A stretch of 64,000 nt of DNA from Haemophilus paraphrohaemolyticus (GTDB lineage: Bacteria > Pseudomonadota > Gammaproteobacteria > Enterobacterales > Pasteurellaceae). The DNA lies in NCBI RefSeq assembly GCF_002015045.1, contig NZ_MUXX01000012.1:454915-518914 (forward strand), read 5' to 3'. Under the pieces are notes generated by a model that made no database searches, had not been told where the DNA came from, and saw only the letters and a program-made list of their open reading frames with translations. Of the stretch, positions 28,215 through 36,699 are shown piece after piece (position 1 is the stretch's first letter; each line of letters begins with the position of its first letter). The position numbers and the translations under genes are program-made.

Positions 28215-29813
28215 TTATTTACGACCAACACCTAAGAAAGATACCCCTGTTGTTGCCAATGGTTGGTAGCCTTCAAGTTTGCTTTCATCCCACGCAGATG
28301 GAAGTTTACGGTGAACGATTGGATAAAGTGGCACTTCAGCCGCGATAAGATCGAACGCTTCTTTCCAAAGTTTGCGTGCTTCTTCGTGGTTTGCCGCACG
28401 CACTGCGCCATCTAAGAAGCCTTGAAGTTTCGCAAATTCAGGCGTGTTGCTCCAACGGAAACGGCGTTTCGGCCATACATCACCACGGTACCACCAGCTT
28501 AATAATAAGTCTAAGTCATCACCGAATACAGACGGATCCCCTGGTGCGATCCCCACACTAAATGAGCCCACGTCCACGTTGTTTGCATAGAATGCACCAG
28601 ATTGTAAGTGTTGAAGTGTCACTTTCACGCCTGGGATGTTATTCCAAGATTCTAAAATTAACGGCGCACACTCTTTCACCCAGTCGTGGTCGGTTGAAAG
28701 TAATTCAAATTTAAGCTCGGTTAAACCTGCTTCTTTTAACAATGCCGCCGCTTTTTCTGGATTATATTCATATTGCGTTGCCGCTTTCATATAATCTGGG
28801 TGAGTGCTTTGTACATAGCAAGTTGATGCTTCTGCATTACCATCGAATACGAAGTCTACTAATTTTTGTCTGTCTAAACCGTAGTGTAACGCTTGACGCA
28901 CTTTTGGATTGTCAAATGGTGCTTTTTCGCAGTTAAACATTAAGAATAATAAGCCGAATGATTGCACTGATTTAACGGTTTGTTTTTTTGCTTTTAAGCG
29001 TGGAATATCAAGATATGGCACACTTTCCATCGCTTGTGTACGTTTAGATTCTTGTGCAGTAACACGTGCTGCCGCATCAGATAACAAGAACCATGACATT
29101 TTTTCCACTAATGCTGGATATTTACCGTTATAAGGCTCATAAGCTTCAAAGACGATTTTGTCATCTTTGACAGCTGAAACGAATTTATATGGGCCAGAAC
29201 CGATTGGGTGAGCATCAAATTTAGATTGACCTACCTCTTCAATCACGTGTTTCGGTACAATTTTCACGATAGTTAAGCGTTTAGCAAATAACGCAAATGG
29301 ATATTTGAGTTTGAACTCAACGGTTTTATCATCCACCGCTTTCACGCTTTCAACGAAGTCAATGAACATCACGAATAAAGATTTATTCGCAGGATCCATA
29401 ATACGATTGTATGAATAAACCACATCTTCTACGGTAACTGGTTTACCATCGTGGAAGGTTGCACCTTCACGAAGGGTTACGCGCCAAGTGGTATCATCAA
29501 TTTGTTCTGGCTCTTTCGCTGCTAATGCAAGATAAGGCTCACGAGTTGCAGGGTGTAAATCCACCAAACCTTCAAAAATATGCAAGTTCGCTGCAAATGG
29601 TGAAGCACCACTTGATGTCATTGGGTCAAAACCTGTTGAAAGCGGGTATGCAATCCCTGCTTCAATGGTTTTACCTTTAATACCACTTGCCACTGCATTT
29701 GGCACGAATGTACCTAATGAACCGCTAAATGCCAAACCTGCAGTAACACCCGCTGCAACTTTAAGGAAATGACGACGAGATTCATTATTGAGGGAAGAAC
29801 AATATTTAGTCAT
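28215..29813 (-). CDS. Extracellular solute-binding protein, family 5 (peptide/nickel type), Tat-exported
   Basis: This 532-residue periplasmic binding protein has the twin-arginine signal [19 protein letters not shown]. The family-5 signature is [20 protein letters not shown] near residue 110, and [14 protein letters not shown] follows. It is the substrate receptor for the permeases downstream; the family binds peptides, nickel chelates, glutathione or heme. Tat export suggests folding or ligand loading before export. It is the first gene of a five-gene set (binding protein, permease, fusion, ATPase, flavoprotein) on one strand. The 394-bp divergent region to nagE carries the promoter and a CRP-like site. 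The substrate is not predictable from sequence alone. Confidence 0.9.
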   Translation of the reverse strand: MTKYCSSLNNESRRHFLKVAAGVTAGLAFSGSLGTFVPNAVASGIKGKTIEAGIAYPLSTGFDPMTSSGASPFAANLHIFEGLVDLHPATREPYLALAAKEPEQIDDTTWRVTLREGATFHDGKPVTVEDVVYSYNRIMDPANKSLFVMFIDFVESVKAVDDKTVEFKLKYPFALFAKRLTIVKIVPKHVIEEVGQSKFDAHPIGSGPYKFVSAVKDDKIVFEAYEPYNGKYPALVEKMSWFLLSDAAARVTAQESKRTQAMESVPYLDIPRLKAKKQTVKSVQSFGLLFLMFNCEKAPFDNPKVRQALHYGLDRQKLVDFVFDGNAEASTCYVQSTHPDYMKAATQYEYNPEKAAALLKEAGLTELKFELLSTDHDWVKECAPLILESWNNIPGVKVTLQHLQSGAFYANNVDVGSFSVGIAPGDPSVFGDDLDLLLSWWYRGDVWPKRRFRWSNTPEFAKLQGFLDGAVRAANHEEARKLWKEAFDLIAAEVPLYPIVHRKLPSAWDESKLEGYQPLATTGVSFLGVGRK

Positions 29814-30008
29814 ATTAGACTCCTTGTTTGTGATGAAAAACTCATTGTGTTCCTATCGTTTTCTCAATAAAAAACTGAAAACACAACCAGCAAACTCATT
29901 CTTTTAAAATGAAGTGAAGCAATCACTTTTTCAAATAAAATGATTTGGTTAAATCATATTTTCTTCCAGAATCTCTGTCAATAAAGGAAAACGGTTAAAT
30001 TTTGATTC

Positions 30009-30024
30009 TGTGATCAATGTCACA
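30009..30024. promoter_or_regulatory. CRP-cAMP site, exact TGTGA-N6-TCACA, in the divergent nagE region
   Basis: TGTGATCAATGTCACA matches the CRP consensus in both half-sites. It lies about 195 bases upstream of the solute-binding protein ATG (29813, minus strand) and 185 bases upstream of nagE. It may serve the divergent importer operon, nagE, or both. The remainder of 29814-30207 is AT-rich with no gene. Confidence 0.75.
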
Positions 30025-30113
30025 CTCTTTTTATTTCTACCCTTTTCGGAATTTTTACAATAGAAAAATAAAATGCATTTTCGAGTGTCACGCCATTTTT
30101 AGAGATTAAATAT

Positions 30114-30156
30114 AGTGATCCACTTCACAAATTTATATAATGCTTCTTGCTATTCT
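30114..30156 (+). promoter_or_regulatory. nagE promoter with class II CRP site and extended -10
   Basis: AGTGATCCACTTCACA at 30114-30129 is a one-mismatch CRP site. TGCTATTCT at 30148-30156 is an extended -10 element. With a start near 30163 the CRP site is centred at about -41.5, the classical class II position. A TATAAT at 30136-30141 is an alternative -10 but would put CRP at -26.5. Confidence 0.6.
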
Positions 30157-30207
30157 TAATGCAAAACTTGTATTCTTTATCTACATTCAAAACAAAAGGA
30201 GCTTCTT

Positions 30208-31674
30208 ATGAGTGTTCTCAGCTATGCACAAAAAATTGGGCAAGCCTTAATGGTGCCTGTAGCAGCCTTACCAGCTGCTGCGGTATTGATGGGGATTGGT
30301 TATTGGGCAGACCCAGATGGTTGGGGGGCAAATAGCCAGTTCGCCGCCTTACTGATTAAATCAGGGGGGGCAATCATCGACAATATGGGCTTATTATTTG
30401 CGGTAGGGGTGGCGTTCGGACTGTCCAAAGATAAACACGGCTCAGCCGCCCTTTCAGGCTTAATCGGCTACTATGTCGTCACCACCCTACTCTCTCCTGC
30501 AAGCGTGGCTCAATTACAACATATTGATGCCAGCCAAGTGCCAGCTGCCTTTGGCAAAATCAACAACCAATTTATCGGTATCTTAATCGGTGTGATTTCA
30601 GCGGAACTTTACAACCGCTTCTATCAAGTAGAATTACCGAAAGCCCTCTCATTCTTTAGCGGTAAACGACTTGTACCAATTATCGTATCTTTCGTGATGA
30701 TGGCTGTCGCATTTATCTTGCTCTATGTATGGCCTCACATCTTCAATGCACTTGTAGGTTTTGGTGAATCCATCAAAGATTTAGGTGCATTCGGTGCAGC
30801 CATCTACGGCTTTTTCAACCGCTTGTTAATCCCTGTTGGCTTACACCACGCCTTAAACTCTGTATTCTGGTTTGACGTAGCAGGCATTAACGATATTCCA
30901 AACTTCTTAGGTGGTGCAAAATCTTTAGCTGAAGGTACTGCAACTATTGGTGTTACAGGTATGTACCAAGCTGGTTTCTTCCCAATGATGATGTTCGGCT
31001 TACCAGGTGCAGCCCTTGCGATTTACCACTGCGCGAAACCAAGCCAAAAAGCAAAAGTCGCTTCTATTATGCTCGCAGGTGCGTTTGCCTCATTCTTCAC
31101 AGGGATTACCGAACCGCTTGAGTTCTCATTTATGTTCGTTGCTCCTGTGCTCTACCTCATCCACGCGATTTTAACAGGCATTTCTGTTTTCATCGCAGCA
31201 ACTATGCATTGGATCGCAGGCTTCGGCTTTAGTGCAGGTTTAGTGGATATGGTGCTTTCTACCCGTAACCCACTTGCCGTGAACTGGTATATGCTTATCG
31301 TGCAAGGCTTAGTGTTCTTTGTGATTTACTACTTCGTCTTCCGCTTTGCAATTAAAACCTTCAACCTTAAAACTTTAGGTCGTGAAGAAGAAAAAGAAGG
31401 AACCGAAGCAACTCCTCAAGCACAAACCAACCAATCACGCGAAGAAAGAGCAATTCAATTTATTGATGCGCTCGGTGGTGCAAAAAACTTCAAAACCGTA
31501 GATGCTTGTATCACTCGCTTACGTTTAACTTTGATTGACCACAACAACATTAACGAAGCTAAACTTAAAGCTTTAGGCTCAAAAGGCAACGTCAAAATCG
31601 GCAATGATGGCTTGCAAGTAATTTTAGGCCCTGAAGCAGAATTAGTCGCCGAGGCAATTAAAGCGAAACTCTAA
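30208..31674 (+). CDS. nagE: PTS N-acetylglucosamine-type IIBC component (NagE-like)
   Basis: This is a 488-residue phosphotransferase permease. Residues 1-370 are the EIIC domain with about ten helices, including FFNRLLIPVGLHHALNSVFW and GITEPLEFSFMFVAP. After a linker, residues 405-488 are EIIB with the phosphorylated cysteine in VDACITRLRL. The segments FNLKTLGRE and AGFGFSAGLVDM favour NagE over the glucose enzyme PtsG, but a glucose/GlcNAc mixed specificity is possible. No EIIA domain is fused, so it must use a soluble EIIA such as Crr. RBS AAGGAG precedes ATG. CRP control fits a sugar PTS. It contains short G runs (G6, G7) near its start. Confidence 0.85.
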   Translation: MSVLSYAQKIGQALMVPVAALPAAAVLMGIGYWADPDGWGANSQFAALLIKSGGAIIDNMGLLFAVGVAFGLSKDKHGSAALSGLIGYYVVTTLLSPASVAQLQHIDASQVPAAFGKINNQFIGILIGVISAELYNRFYQVELPKALSFFSGKRLVPIIVSFVMMAVAFILLYVWPHIFNALVGFGESIKDLGAFGAAIYGFFNRLLIPVGLHHALNSVFWFDVAGINDIPNFLGGAKSLAEGTATIGVTGMYQAGFFPMMMFGLPGAALAIYHCAKPSQKAKVASIMLAGAFASFFTGITEPLEFSFMFVAPVLYLIHAILTGISVFIAATMHWIAGFGFSAGLVDMVLSTRNPLAVNWYMLIVQGLVFFVIYYFVFRFAIKTFNLKTLGREEEKEGTEATPQAQTNQSREERAIQFIDALGGAKNFKTVDACITRLRLTLIDHNNINEAKLKALGSKGNVKIGNDGLQVILGPEAELVAEAIKAKL

Positions 31675-31691
31675 TTTTCGTTAATCATAAA

Positions 31692-31727
31692 AAATCCGCC
31701 TTTTACCTTTTCAGGTTAGGCGGATTT
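31692..31727 (+). terminator. Rho-independent terminator between nagE and hisC
   Basis: AAATCCGCC and GGCGGATTT form a nine-base stem with an 18-base loop, flanked by A and T runs. The genes converge here, so it probably terminates both. Confidence 0.8.
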
Positions 31728-31744
31728 CCATTTTCTACTTCAGA

Positions 31745-32845
31745 CTATTTTAGATTTAATACCTTCACCAACGCATCAAACAAGCGGTCATTTTCTGCTG
31801 GCAATCCAATACTAATACGCAAATGATTTGGCATGCCGTAACCTGCGATTGGGCGAACAATTACACCTTCACGCAATAACGCATCGTAAATTGGCTGAGC
31901 AGGTTGTTTGAAATCAATGGTAATAAAATTGCCTTTGGATGGGATATATTCCAAACCATATTGTTGGCAGAACGCTTCGTAGCGTTGCATTTCTAAGCGA
32001 TTATTTTCTGCCACTTTTTTGACAAACGCATCATCATTCATTACCGCCACTGCGGACGCCAGTGCAAGGCTGTTGCAGTTAAATGGTTGGCGAACACGGT
32101 TTAATAAATCTGCAATTTCTGGGTTCGATACCGCATATCCAATACGCAAGCCCGCCAAGCCGTAGGCTTTTGAGAGTGAGCGAGAGATAATCAAATTCGG
32201 GTATTTTTGTAGTAATCCGAAAGAATCCACCCGCTCTTCTGCTTTGGTAAATTCGGTGTAAGCCTCGTCTAACACAACAATAATCTGGCTTGGCACTTTC
32301 GCTAAAAACGTATCAATTTCCGTTTCAGTTAAGAAATTACCTGTTGGGTTATTCGGGTTCGCAATAAAAATCAGCTTGGTTTTCTCGTTGATTGCTGCTT
32401 CAAAAGCATCCAAATCATGCCCCCAATTTTTAGTAGGAATTTCACGTGCTACGGCGTTAATCGCCTTGGTGACAAGCGGGTAAACAATAAAGGCATATTG
32501 CGAATAGATTACTTCATCATGTTCACTGGCAAAAGTATGAGCAAAAAGCTCAAGTAGATCGTTTGAACCGTTACCCAGTGTGATTTGATTAGGTTGTACA
32601 CCGAATTTTTTCGACACTGCCGCTTTAAGCTCAAAGCCATTGGCATCTGGATATCGGGTAAGCTGGTCAAGTTGGCTGATAATCACCTGTTTTGCACTTT
32701 CAGGGAAACCAAATGGGTTTTCATTAGAAGCTAATTTGATGATGTTGGTAATGCCTAATTCGCGTTCTAATTCTTCAATTGGCTTACCCGCTTGATATGG
32801 AGAGAGCGATTTCACGCCCTCGTTAGCGATGTTAATGTATTGCAT
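31745..32845 (-). CDS. hisC: Histidinol-phosphate aminotransferase
   Basis: This 366-residue, fold-type I PLP enzyme converts histidinol phosphate and 2-oxoglutarate to imidazole-acetol phosphate and glutamate. The pyridoxal lysine is in SRSLSKAYGLAGLRIGY near residue 225, with SNENPFGFP near 40 and NPNNPTGNFL near 163. It lies directly downstream of serC on the same strand, a known Pasteurellaceae order; this HisC copy may also serve in aromatic or other amino-acid transamination. RBS AAGGAAAAC precedes the ATG. Confidence 0.93.
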   Translation of the reverse strand: MQYINIANEGVKSLSPYQAGKPIEELERELGITNIIKLASNENPFGFPESAKQVIISQLDQLTRYPDANGFELKAAVSKKFGVQPNQITLGNGSNDLLELFAHTFASEHDEVIYSQYAFIVYPLVTKAINAVAREIPTKNWGHDLDAFEAAINEKTKLIFIANPNNPTGNFLTETEIDTFLAKVPSQIIVVLDEAYTEFTKAEERVDSFGLLQKYPNLIISRSLSKAYGLAGLRIGYAVSNPEIADLLNRVRQPFNCNSLALASAVAVMNDDAFVKKVAENNRLEMQRYEAFCQQYGLEYIPSKGNFITIDFKQPAQPIYDALLREGVIVRPIAGYGMPNHLRISIGLPAENDRLFDALVKVLNLK

Positions 32846-32901
32846 ATGTTTTCCTTATTTTTCTTAAAATAAAACGCCCAAATCAGGCGTTTCAATTATT
32901 C

Positions 32902-32924
32902 CTCTCTTCCCTTGTGGGAGAGAG
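32902..32924. repeat. GC-rich hairpin between serC and hisC
   Basis: CTCTCTTCCC-TTGT-GGGAGAGAG is followed by a second dyad, AAAAATTG / CAATTTTT, around 32930-32953. Both lie in the short gap after the serC stop. They could act as a partial terminator that lets some read-through into hisC. Confidence 0.5.
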
Positions 32925-32963
32925 ACAGAAAAAATTGTGTTTAGCAATTTTTTCAGAGAGGGG

Positions 32964-34052
32964 TTAAGCATTCTCTTTCGCAAATTTATCCATAAACGCA
33001 ATCAAGGCATCCACGCCTTCAATTGGCATTGCGTTATAGATAGAAGCACGCATACCGCCTAATACTTTATGCCCTTTTAATGCTTGTAAACCACAAGCGG
33101 TCGCTTCTGCCACAAATTTTGCATTAAGCTCATCGTTGTCGGTCGTAAAGGTCACGTTCATTACAGAGCGGTTTTGTTCCGCAATGTAGTTACGATAGAA
33201 AGTGCTTTGGTTGAGGTAATCATATAAGCGTTGTGCTTTCGCCAAGTTGCGTTGCTCAACGGCTTCCAAACCACCTGTTGCTAATAAGTGTTTGAACACA
33301 AGCGAACATAAATACCATGCAAAAGTTGGGGGCGTGTTGATCATAGAATCTGCATTGGCTTGCACTTCATAGTTCCAAATAGATGGCGTGTCTTTGCGTG
33401 CTTTGCCGATCAAATCTTCGCGAACGATTACAATGGTAATCCCAGCAGGACCTAAGTTTTTCTGAGCACCTGCATAAATCACACCGAATTTGCTGATGTC
33501 AATTTTGCTTGAAAGAATGTTAGATGACATATCTGCCACTAACACCGCATTACCTACGTTTGGAATTTCTTTAATTTCCACACCTGAAATGGTTTCGTTG
33601 GTGCAATAATGTACGTAGTCATACTGCTCAGCAATATCGCTGAAGTCTGTACGATTGACAGAAATCACACCATTTTCATCCGTTTCAATGATAGAAAGCT
33701 CATCAATTTCGCAGAAGTTGCGGGCTTCTTTCGCTGCGGTACTCGACCAGTGACCGCTATTTAAATAAAGTGCTTTGCCTTTTTTACCGATTAAGTTCAT
33801 CGGAATCGCTGCAAACTGCCCTCTTGCACCGCCTTGTAAAAAGAGGATTTTGTAGTTGTCTGGAATATGGAAAAGCTCACGGAAATCTTTATCCGCTTGA
33901 GTAATTAATTCCATAAAGAGCTTACCGCGGTGGCTGACTTCCATCACCGAAGTGCCTTGATCTTGCCAGTTTAAAAGTTCTTTTTGAGCCTGTTCTAACA
34001 CCGCTTTTGGCATCATCGCAGGGCCTGCACTAAAATTGTAAACTTGTGTCAT
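32964..34052 (-). CDS. serC: Phosphoserine aminotransferase
   Basis: This 362-residue PLP enzyme transfers the amino group from glutamate to 3-phosphohydroxypyruvate in serine synthesis, and also acts in pyridoxine synthesis. The N-terminus YNFSAGPAMMPK, LFLQGGARGQFAAIPMN, and the PLP lysine in VIYAGAQKNLGPAGI are diagnostic. The length is normal. It probably forms a unit with hisC downstream. The gap to ppx contains an inverted pair of uptake-like cores (34118-34158). Confidence 0.96.
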   Translation of the reverse strand: MTQVYNFSAGPAMMPKAVLEQAQKELLNWQDQGTSVMEVSHRGKLFMELITQADKDFRELFHIPDNYKILFLQGGARGQFAAIPMNLIGKKGKALYLNSGHWSSTAAKEARNFCEIDELSIIETDENGVISVNRTDFSDIAEQYDYVHYCTNETISGVEIKEIPNVGNAVLVADMSSNILSSKIDISKFGVIYAGAQKNLGPAGITIVIVREDLIGKARKDTPSIWNYEVQANADSMINTPPTFAWYLCSLVFKHLLATGGLEAVEQRNLAKAQRLYDYLNQSTFYRNYIAEQNRSVMNVTFTTDNDELNAKFVAEATACGLQALKGHKVLGGMRASIYNAMPIEGVDALIAFMDKFAKENA

Positions 34053-34156
34053 GTGTTTGCCTCTTTTTAATTAAAAGTCGTTTCATTCTAGCGAAAAGCG
34101 AATCGCTTTCAACCTTCAAGCGGTGAAATTTGCAAAATTTTTTGAAATTAGACCGC

Positions 34157-35674
34157 TTATTCGATATTCAATTGCAAATCAATCATCGCTAACTGTTTTT
34201 GCTCATCCAATAGATCGGCTTGCACCAATGGATTTTCGTTCAAATACCCATTTTCAAATTGTAATTGCCATTCATTTTGGTTGATGCTCAGATTTAAATC
34301 CGCGGGCATCACGCTTGCTTGTCGAGAGCGGTTGAATAACACTGCCAATCGGAATAATCGTAGCAAGGTTAAAATATCACGGTATTGATAACGGCTAGTA
34401 CTACGCAAATCGCTCTTCTTAAAACCTTTCAAATGGAAACGCATTAAAGTTGCTAACAACGCTTGTTGTTCATCATCAAAGCCTGCCAACGTTGCATTTG
34501 AAATAATATATGCCGAATGTTTGTTGACGTTATTGTGGTTAATCACGATCCCAATTTCGTGCAATAAACTTGCCCATTTAACCAGCTCGCGTAACTCCGC
34601 CACTTGATGACGGTTTTTCCACATTTTTACTTGGTCAAAAAGCGAAAGTGCTGTATGTTCCACTCGATGAGCTTGAGCTTTATCAATATTGAATTGAATA
34701 GCTAACGCCTGTGCAGTACGTTGGCGAATGTCGTCCACTTGGAAATATTTTTCCAAGCCGTACATCAATCCTTCACGTAATGCTCCATCGGAATAACGCA
34801 TACTTTCAATTTTGAACGTGTGGAATAATGCCAATAAAATCGCCAAACCAGGCACGAGCACATCAGCTCGTTCTTCAATCAAGCCTTTAAGCTGAATTTC
34901 TTTTAGTGCATCAAATTCTAAGCAGGCTTGAATAATGTTTTTTAAGCGTTTTTCGGTAATCAAACCATCACGAAAACCGTTTGAAATTAACACTTTAGAA
35001 ACGGTTTTGATTGTGCCAGATGATCCCAACACATGTTGCCAGCCAAGTGAACAATATTCGGTTTCTAAATCTTCTAATTTTTCCATTGCCAGCTGATACG
35101 CTGATTGAAAGCGTGCTTCGCTTAGCTTTCCTTGGGGGAAAAAACGCTTAGCAAAACTCACACAGCCCATATGCCGGCTTTCCGCACGAATTGGCGTGAA
35201 ATCATCACCAATGGTCATTTCAGTTGACCCCCCCCCAATATCCACCACTAATTTTCTGCCTTTTTCTGGCTGGGTATGGCTGACGCCTGAATAGATAAGA
35301 CGAGCTTCATCTTGTCCAGAAATGATTTGAATAGGGAAGGGAAAAATAGCTTGAGCCTGTTTCAGAAATTCATCATTATTTAATGCACGGCGCAGTGTGT
35401 AAGTGCCGACCACTTTCACATTTTCAGCCGAAAAACCTTGTAAACGATCTGCAAAAAGCGATAAGCAAGCCAACCCACGATCCATCGCTTCTTGATTTAA
35501 AATACGGTTTTCATCTAAGCCATCCGCTAAACGAACACGGCGTTTTAGGCGAGAAAGTACTTGAATTGAACCGTTTACAATTCGAGCGACAATCATATGA
35601 AAGCTATTCGAACCAAGATCGATAGCAGCAAATTCGCGAGACTGTTCAGCAGACGTTCGGGTTTCCACAGGCAT
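34157..35674 (-). CDS. ppx: Exopolyphosphatase / guanosine pentaphosphate phosphohydrolase family
   Basis: This 505-residue protein has the ASKHA-type phosphate loops AAIDLGSNSFHMIVAR near the N-terminus and VVDIGGGSTEMTIG near residue 145, then an HD-like C-terminal half (LLHEIGIVINHNN). Length and motifs fit Ppx/GppA, which release phosphate from polyphosphate or convert pppGpp to ppGpp; Ppx is the likelier name. The DIGGGS codons form an uninterrupted G9 on the coding strand (35228-35236), a possible slippage site. RBS AAGGAAAG precedes ATG. No ppk lies adjacent. Confidence 0.85.
   Translation of the reverse strand: MPVETRTSAEQSREFAAIDLGSNSFHMIVARIVNGSIQVLSRLKRRVRLADGLDENRILNQEAMDRGLACLSLFADRLQGFSAENVKVVGTYTLRRALNNDEFLKQAQAIFPFPIQIISGQDEARLIYSGVSHTQPEKGRKLVVDIGGGSTEMTIGDDFTPIRAESRHMGCVSFAKRFFPQGKLSEARFQSAYQLAMEKLEDLETEYCSLGWQHVLGSSGTIKTVSKVLISNGFRDGLITEKRLKNIIQACLEFDALKEIQLKGLIEERADVLVPGLAILLALFHTFKIESMRYSDGALREGLMYGLEKYFQVDDIRQRTAQALAIQFNIDKAQAHRVEHTALSLFDQVKMWKNRHQVAELRELVKWASLLHEIGIVINHNNVNKHSAYIISNATLAGFDDEQQALLATLMRFHLKGFKKSDLRSTSRYQYRDILTLLRLFRLAVLFNRSRQASVMPADLNLSINQNEWQLQFENGYLNENPLVQADLLDEQKQLAMIDLQLNIE
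35228..35236. repeat. Homopolymer C9 (G9 on the coding strand) inside ppx
   Basis: Nine consecutive C residues encode the conserved glycines of the DIGGGS phosphate loop. Loss or gain of one base would frameshift ppx after about 148 codons. The run is in frame here. Confidence 0.9.
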
Positions 35675-35899
35675 TAAACTTTCCTTAAAAGGTCAAAATA
35701 TAAAAAATATAGAAAATGGTTGGATTGTATCACTTTTTGCCCCAAACAGGCTAAAGTTCCCCCTTATAGTATAAAATTTTTGCTGCTTATTTGCTCAAAC
35801 GCAGAAAGGTTTATAAAAATTTTTGACGAAAGCACCTAAAAGGGCTAGGATTTAGGCAGTTTTATCATTATTCTTTCCATTAAGTTAGAGGATATTTTT

Positions 35900-36229
35900 A
35901 TGTCAGACGCACAAAAACAATCTTTCCAAGATATGTTGGACTACGTTCACCTATATCGCCTAAAAAACAAGCTACACCGTGAAACAGCAGACAACGATCG
36001 TAAAATCCGCGACAACCAAAAACGTGTGTTATTGCTAGATAACTTATCACAATATATCACCGATGAAATGAGCGTAGCGGAAATTCGTGCGATTATTGCA
36101 AATATGCGTGATGACTACGAAAACCGCGTGGATGACTATATGATCCGCAATGCCGAGCTTTCAAAACAACGCCGTGAAATTCGTCAAAAAATGGCATCAC
36201 ATAAACAAGCGCCAACAAAAAAAGATTAA
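35900..36229 (+). CDS. Conserved-looking charged helical protein, 109 aa, family not recognised
   Basis: The protein is rich in Asp, Arg, Lys and Gln, with no signal or membrane segment, and looks like one long helix pair ([53 protein letters not shown]). GAGG lies upstream of ATG. It stands alone between the ppx start and the lysC leader, with its own terminator, which argues for a real gene. The composition suggests a nucleic-acid or protein-binding accessory factor, but this is only inference. Confidence 0.7.
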   Translation: MSDAQKQSFQDMLDYVHLYRLKNKLHRETADNDRKIRDNQKRVLLLDNLSQYITDEMSVAEIRAIIANMRDDYENRVDDYMIRNAELSKQRREIRQKMASHKQAPTKKD

Positions 36230-36246
36230 TTTACACTTACTGACTC

Positions 36247-36308
36247 AAGCGGTCGTTTTTCCTCTTAATTTTGCAAAAGAGAAGAAAAATTTGACCGCTT
36301 ATTTTTTT
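36247..36308 (+). terminator. Terminator made of inverted uptake cores
   Basis: AAGCGGTC at 36247-36254 and GACCGCTT at 36293-36300 enclose further partly paired sequence (GTTTTTCCTCTT against AAGAGAAGAAAAA) and are followed by ATTTTTTT. It ends the 109-residue gene. Confidence 0.8.
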
Positions 36309-36367
36309 ACTTTCAGCTTCTTTCTGCTCAATCCTTAAGCATGTCTTTGCTTTTTCAGAATTTTCCC

Positions 36368-36395
36368 TTGACACTTACTCAAAATCACGTATTTT
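36368..36395 (+). promoter_or_regulatory. Putative lysC promoter
   Basis: A perfect TTGACA at 36368-36373 is followed 16 bases later by TATTTT at 36390-36395. Transcription would start just before the lysine riboswitch at 36431. Confidence 0.6.
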
Positions 36396-36430
36396 AGGGT
36401 TAAGTTTTCGCTAGACAAACGTTTGCGAAA

Positions 36431-36613
36431 CAGAGAGGCGCAACACTCAGGCAGATTAATTCTAGGCAACTAGGGCCGTTTGACGATTAATTGATGGGAG
36501 TGCTTGCCGAGGTGTGAATTCACTAGACTGGAATGAACATCGGCTAGGTCAGGTTGAATCCTACTAGCTGTCATTTAAATCTCGTTTAAAGCGATTTTAA
36601 ATGGAGTGCTCTG
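36431..36613 (+). promoter_or_regulatory. Lysine riboswitch (L box) upstream of lysC
   Basis: The leader has the L-box hallmarks in order: CAGAGAGGCGC, GGGAGTGCTTGCCGAGGTG, GAACATCGGCTAGGTCAGG, TTGAATC, and a closing GGAGTGCTCTG. The ends CAGAG (36431-36435) and CTCTG (36609-36613) can form P1. The blocks match those of the E. coli lysC lysine riboswitch. Lysine binding would shut off the aspartokinase gene that starts 86 bases downstream. Confidence 0.92.
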
Positions 36614-36641
36614 ATGGAATGGCTTGCCCACAAATCTACTC

Positions 36642-36693
36642 AATTTCCTTTCGAATCACTAAAATCACAACGTCATCCCCTTAATAGGAAATT
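36642..36693 (+). promoter_or_regulatory. Candidate Shine-Dalgarno sequestering element of the lysine riboswitch
   Basis: AATTTCCT at 36642-36649 is perfectly complementary to AGGAAATT at 36686-36693, which includes the lysC Shine-Dalgarno AGGAAA. No terminator with a T-run is visible between the aptamer and lysC. Control is therefore probably at translation initiation, as for E. coli lysC. The competing structure with the aptamer was not worked out. Confidence 0.6.
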
Positions 36694-36699
36694 TTTATT

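Noticed and set aside
36614..36699. Lysine-leader peptide behind the riboswitch
   Set aside because: An ORF opens at ATG 36614, but it has no RBS, is not rich in lysine codons and runs through the lysC start in another frame.
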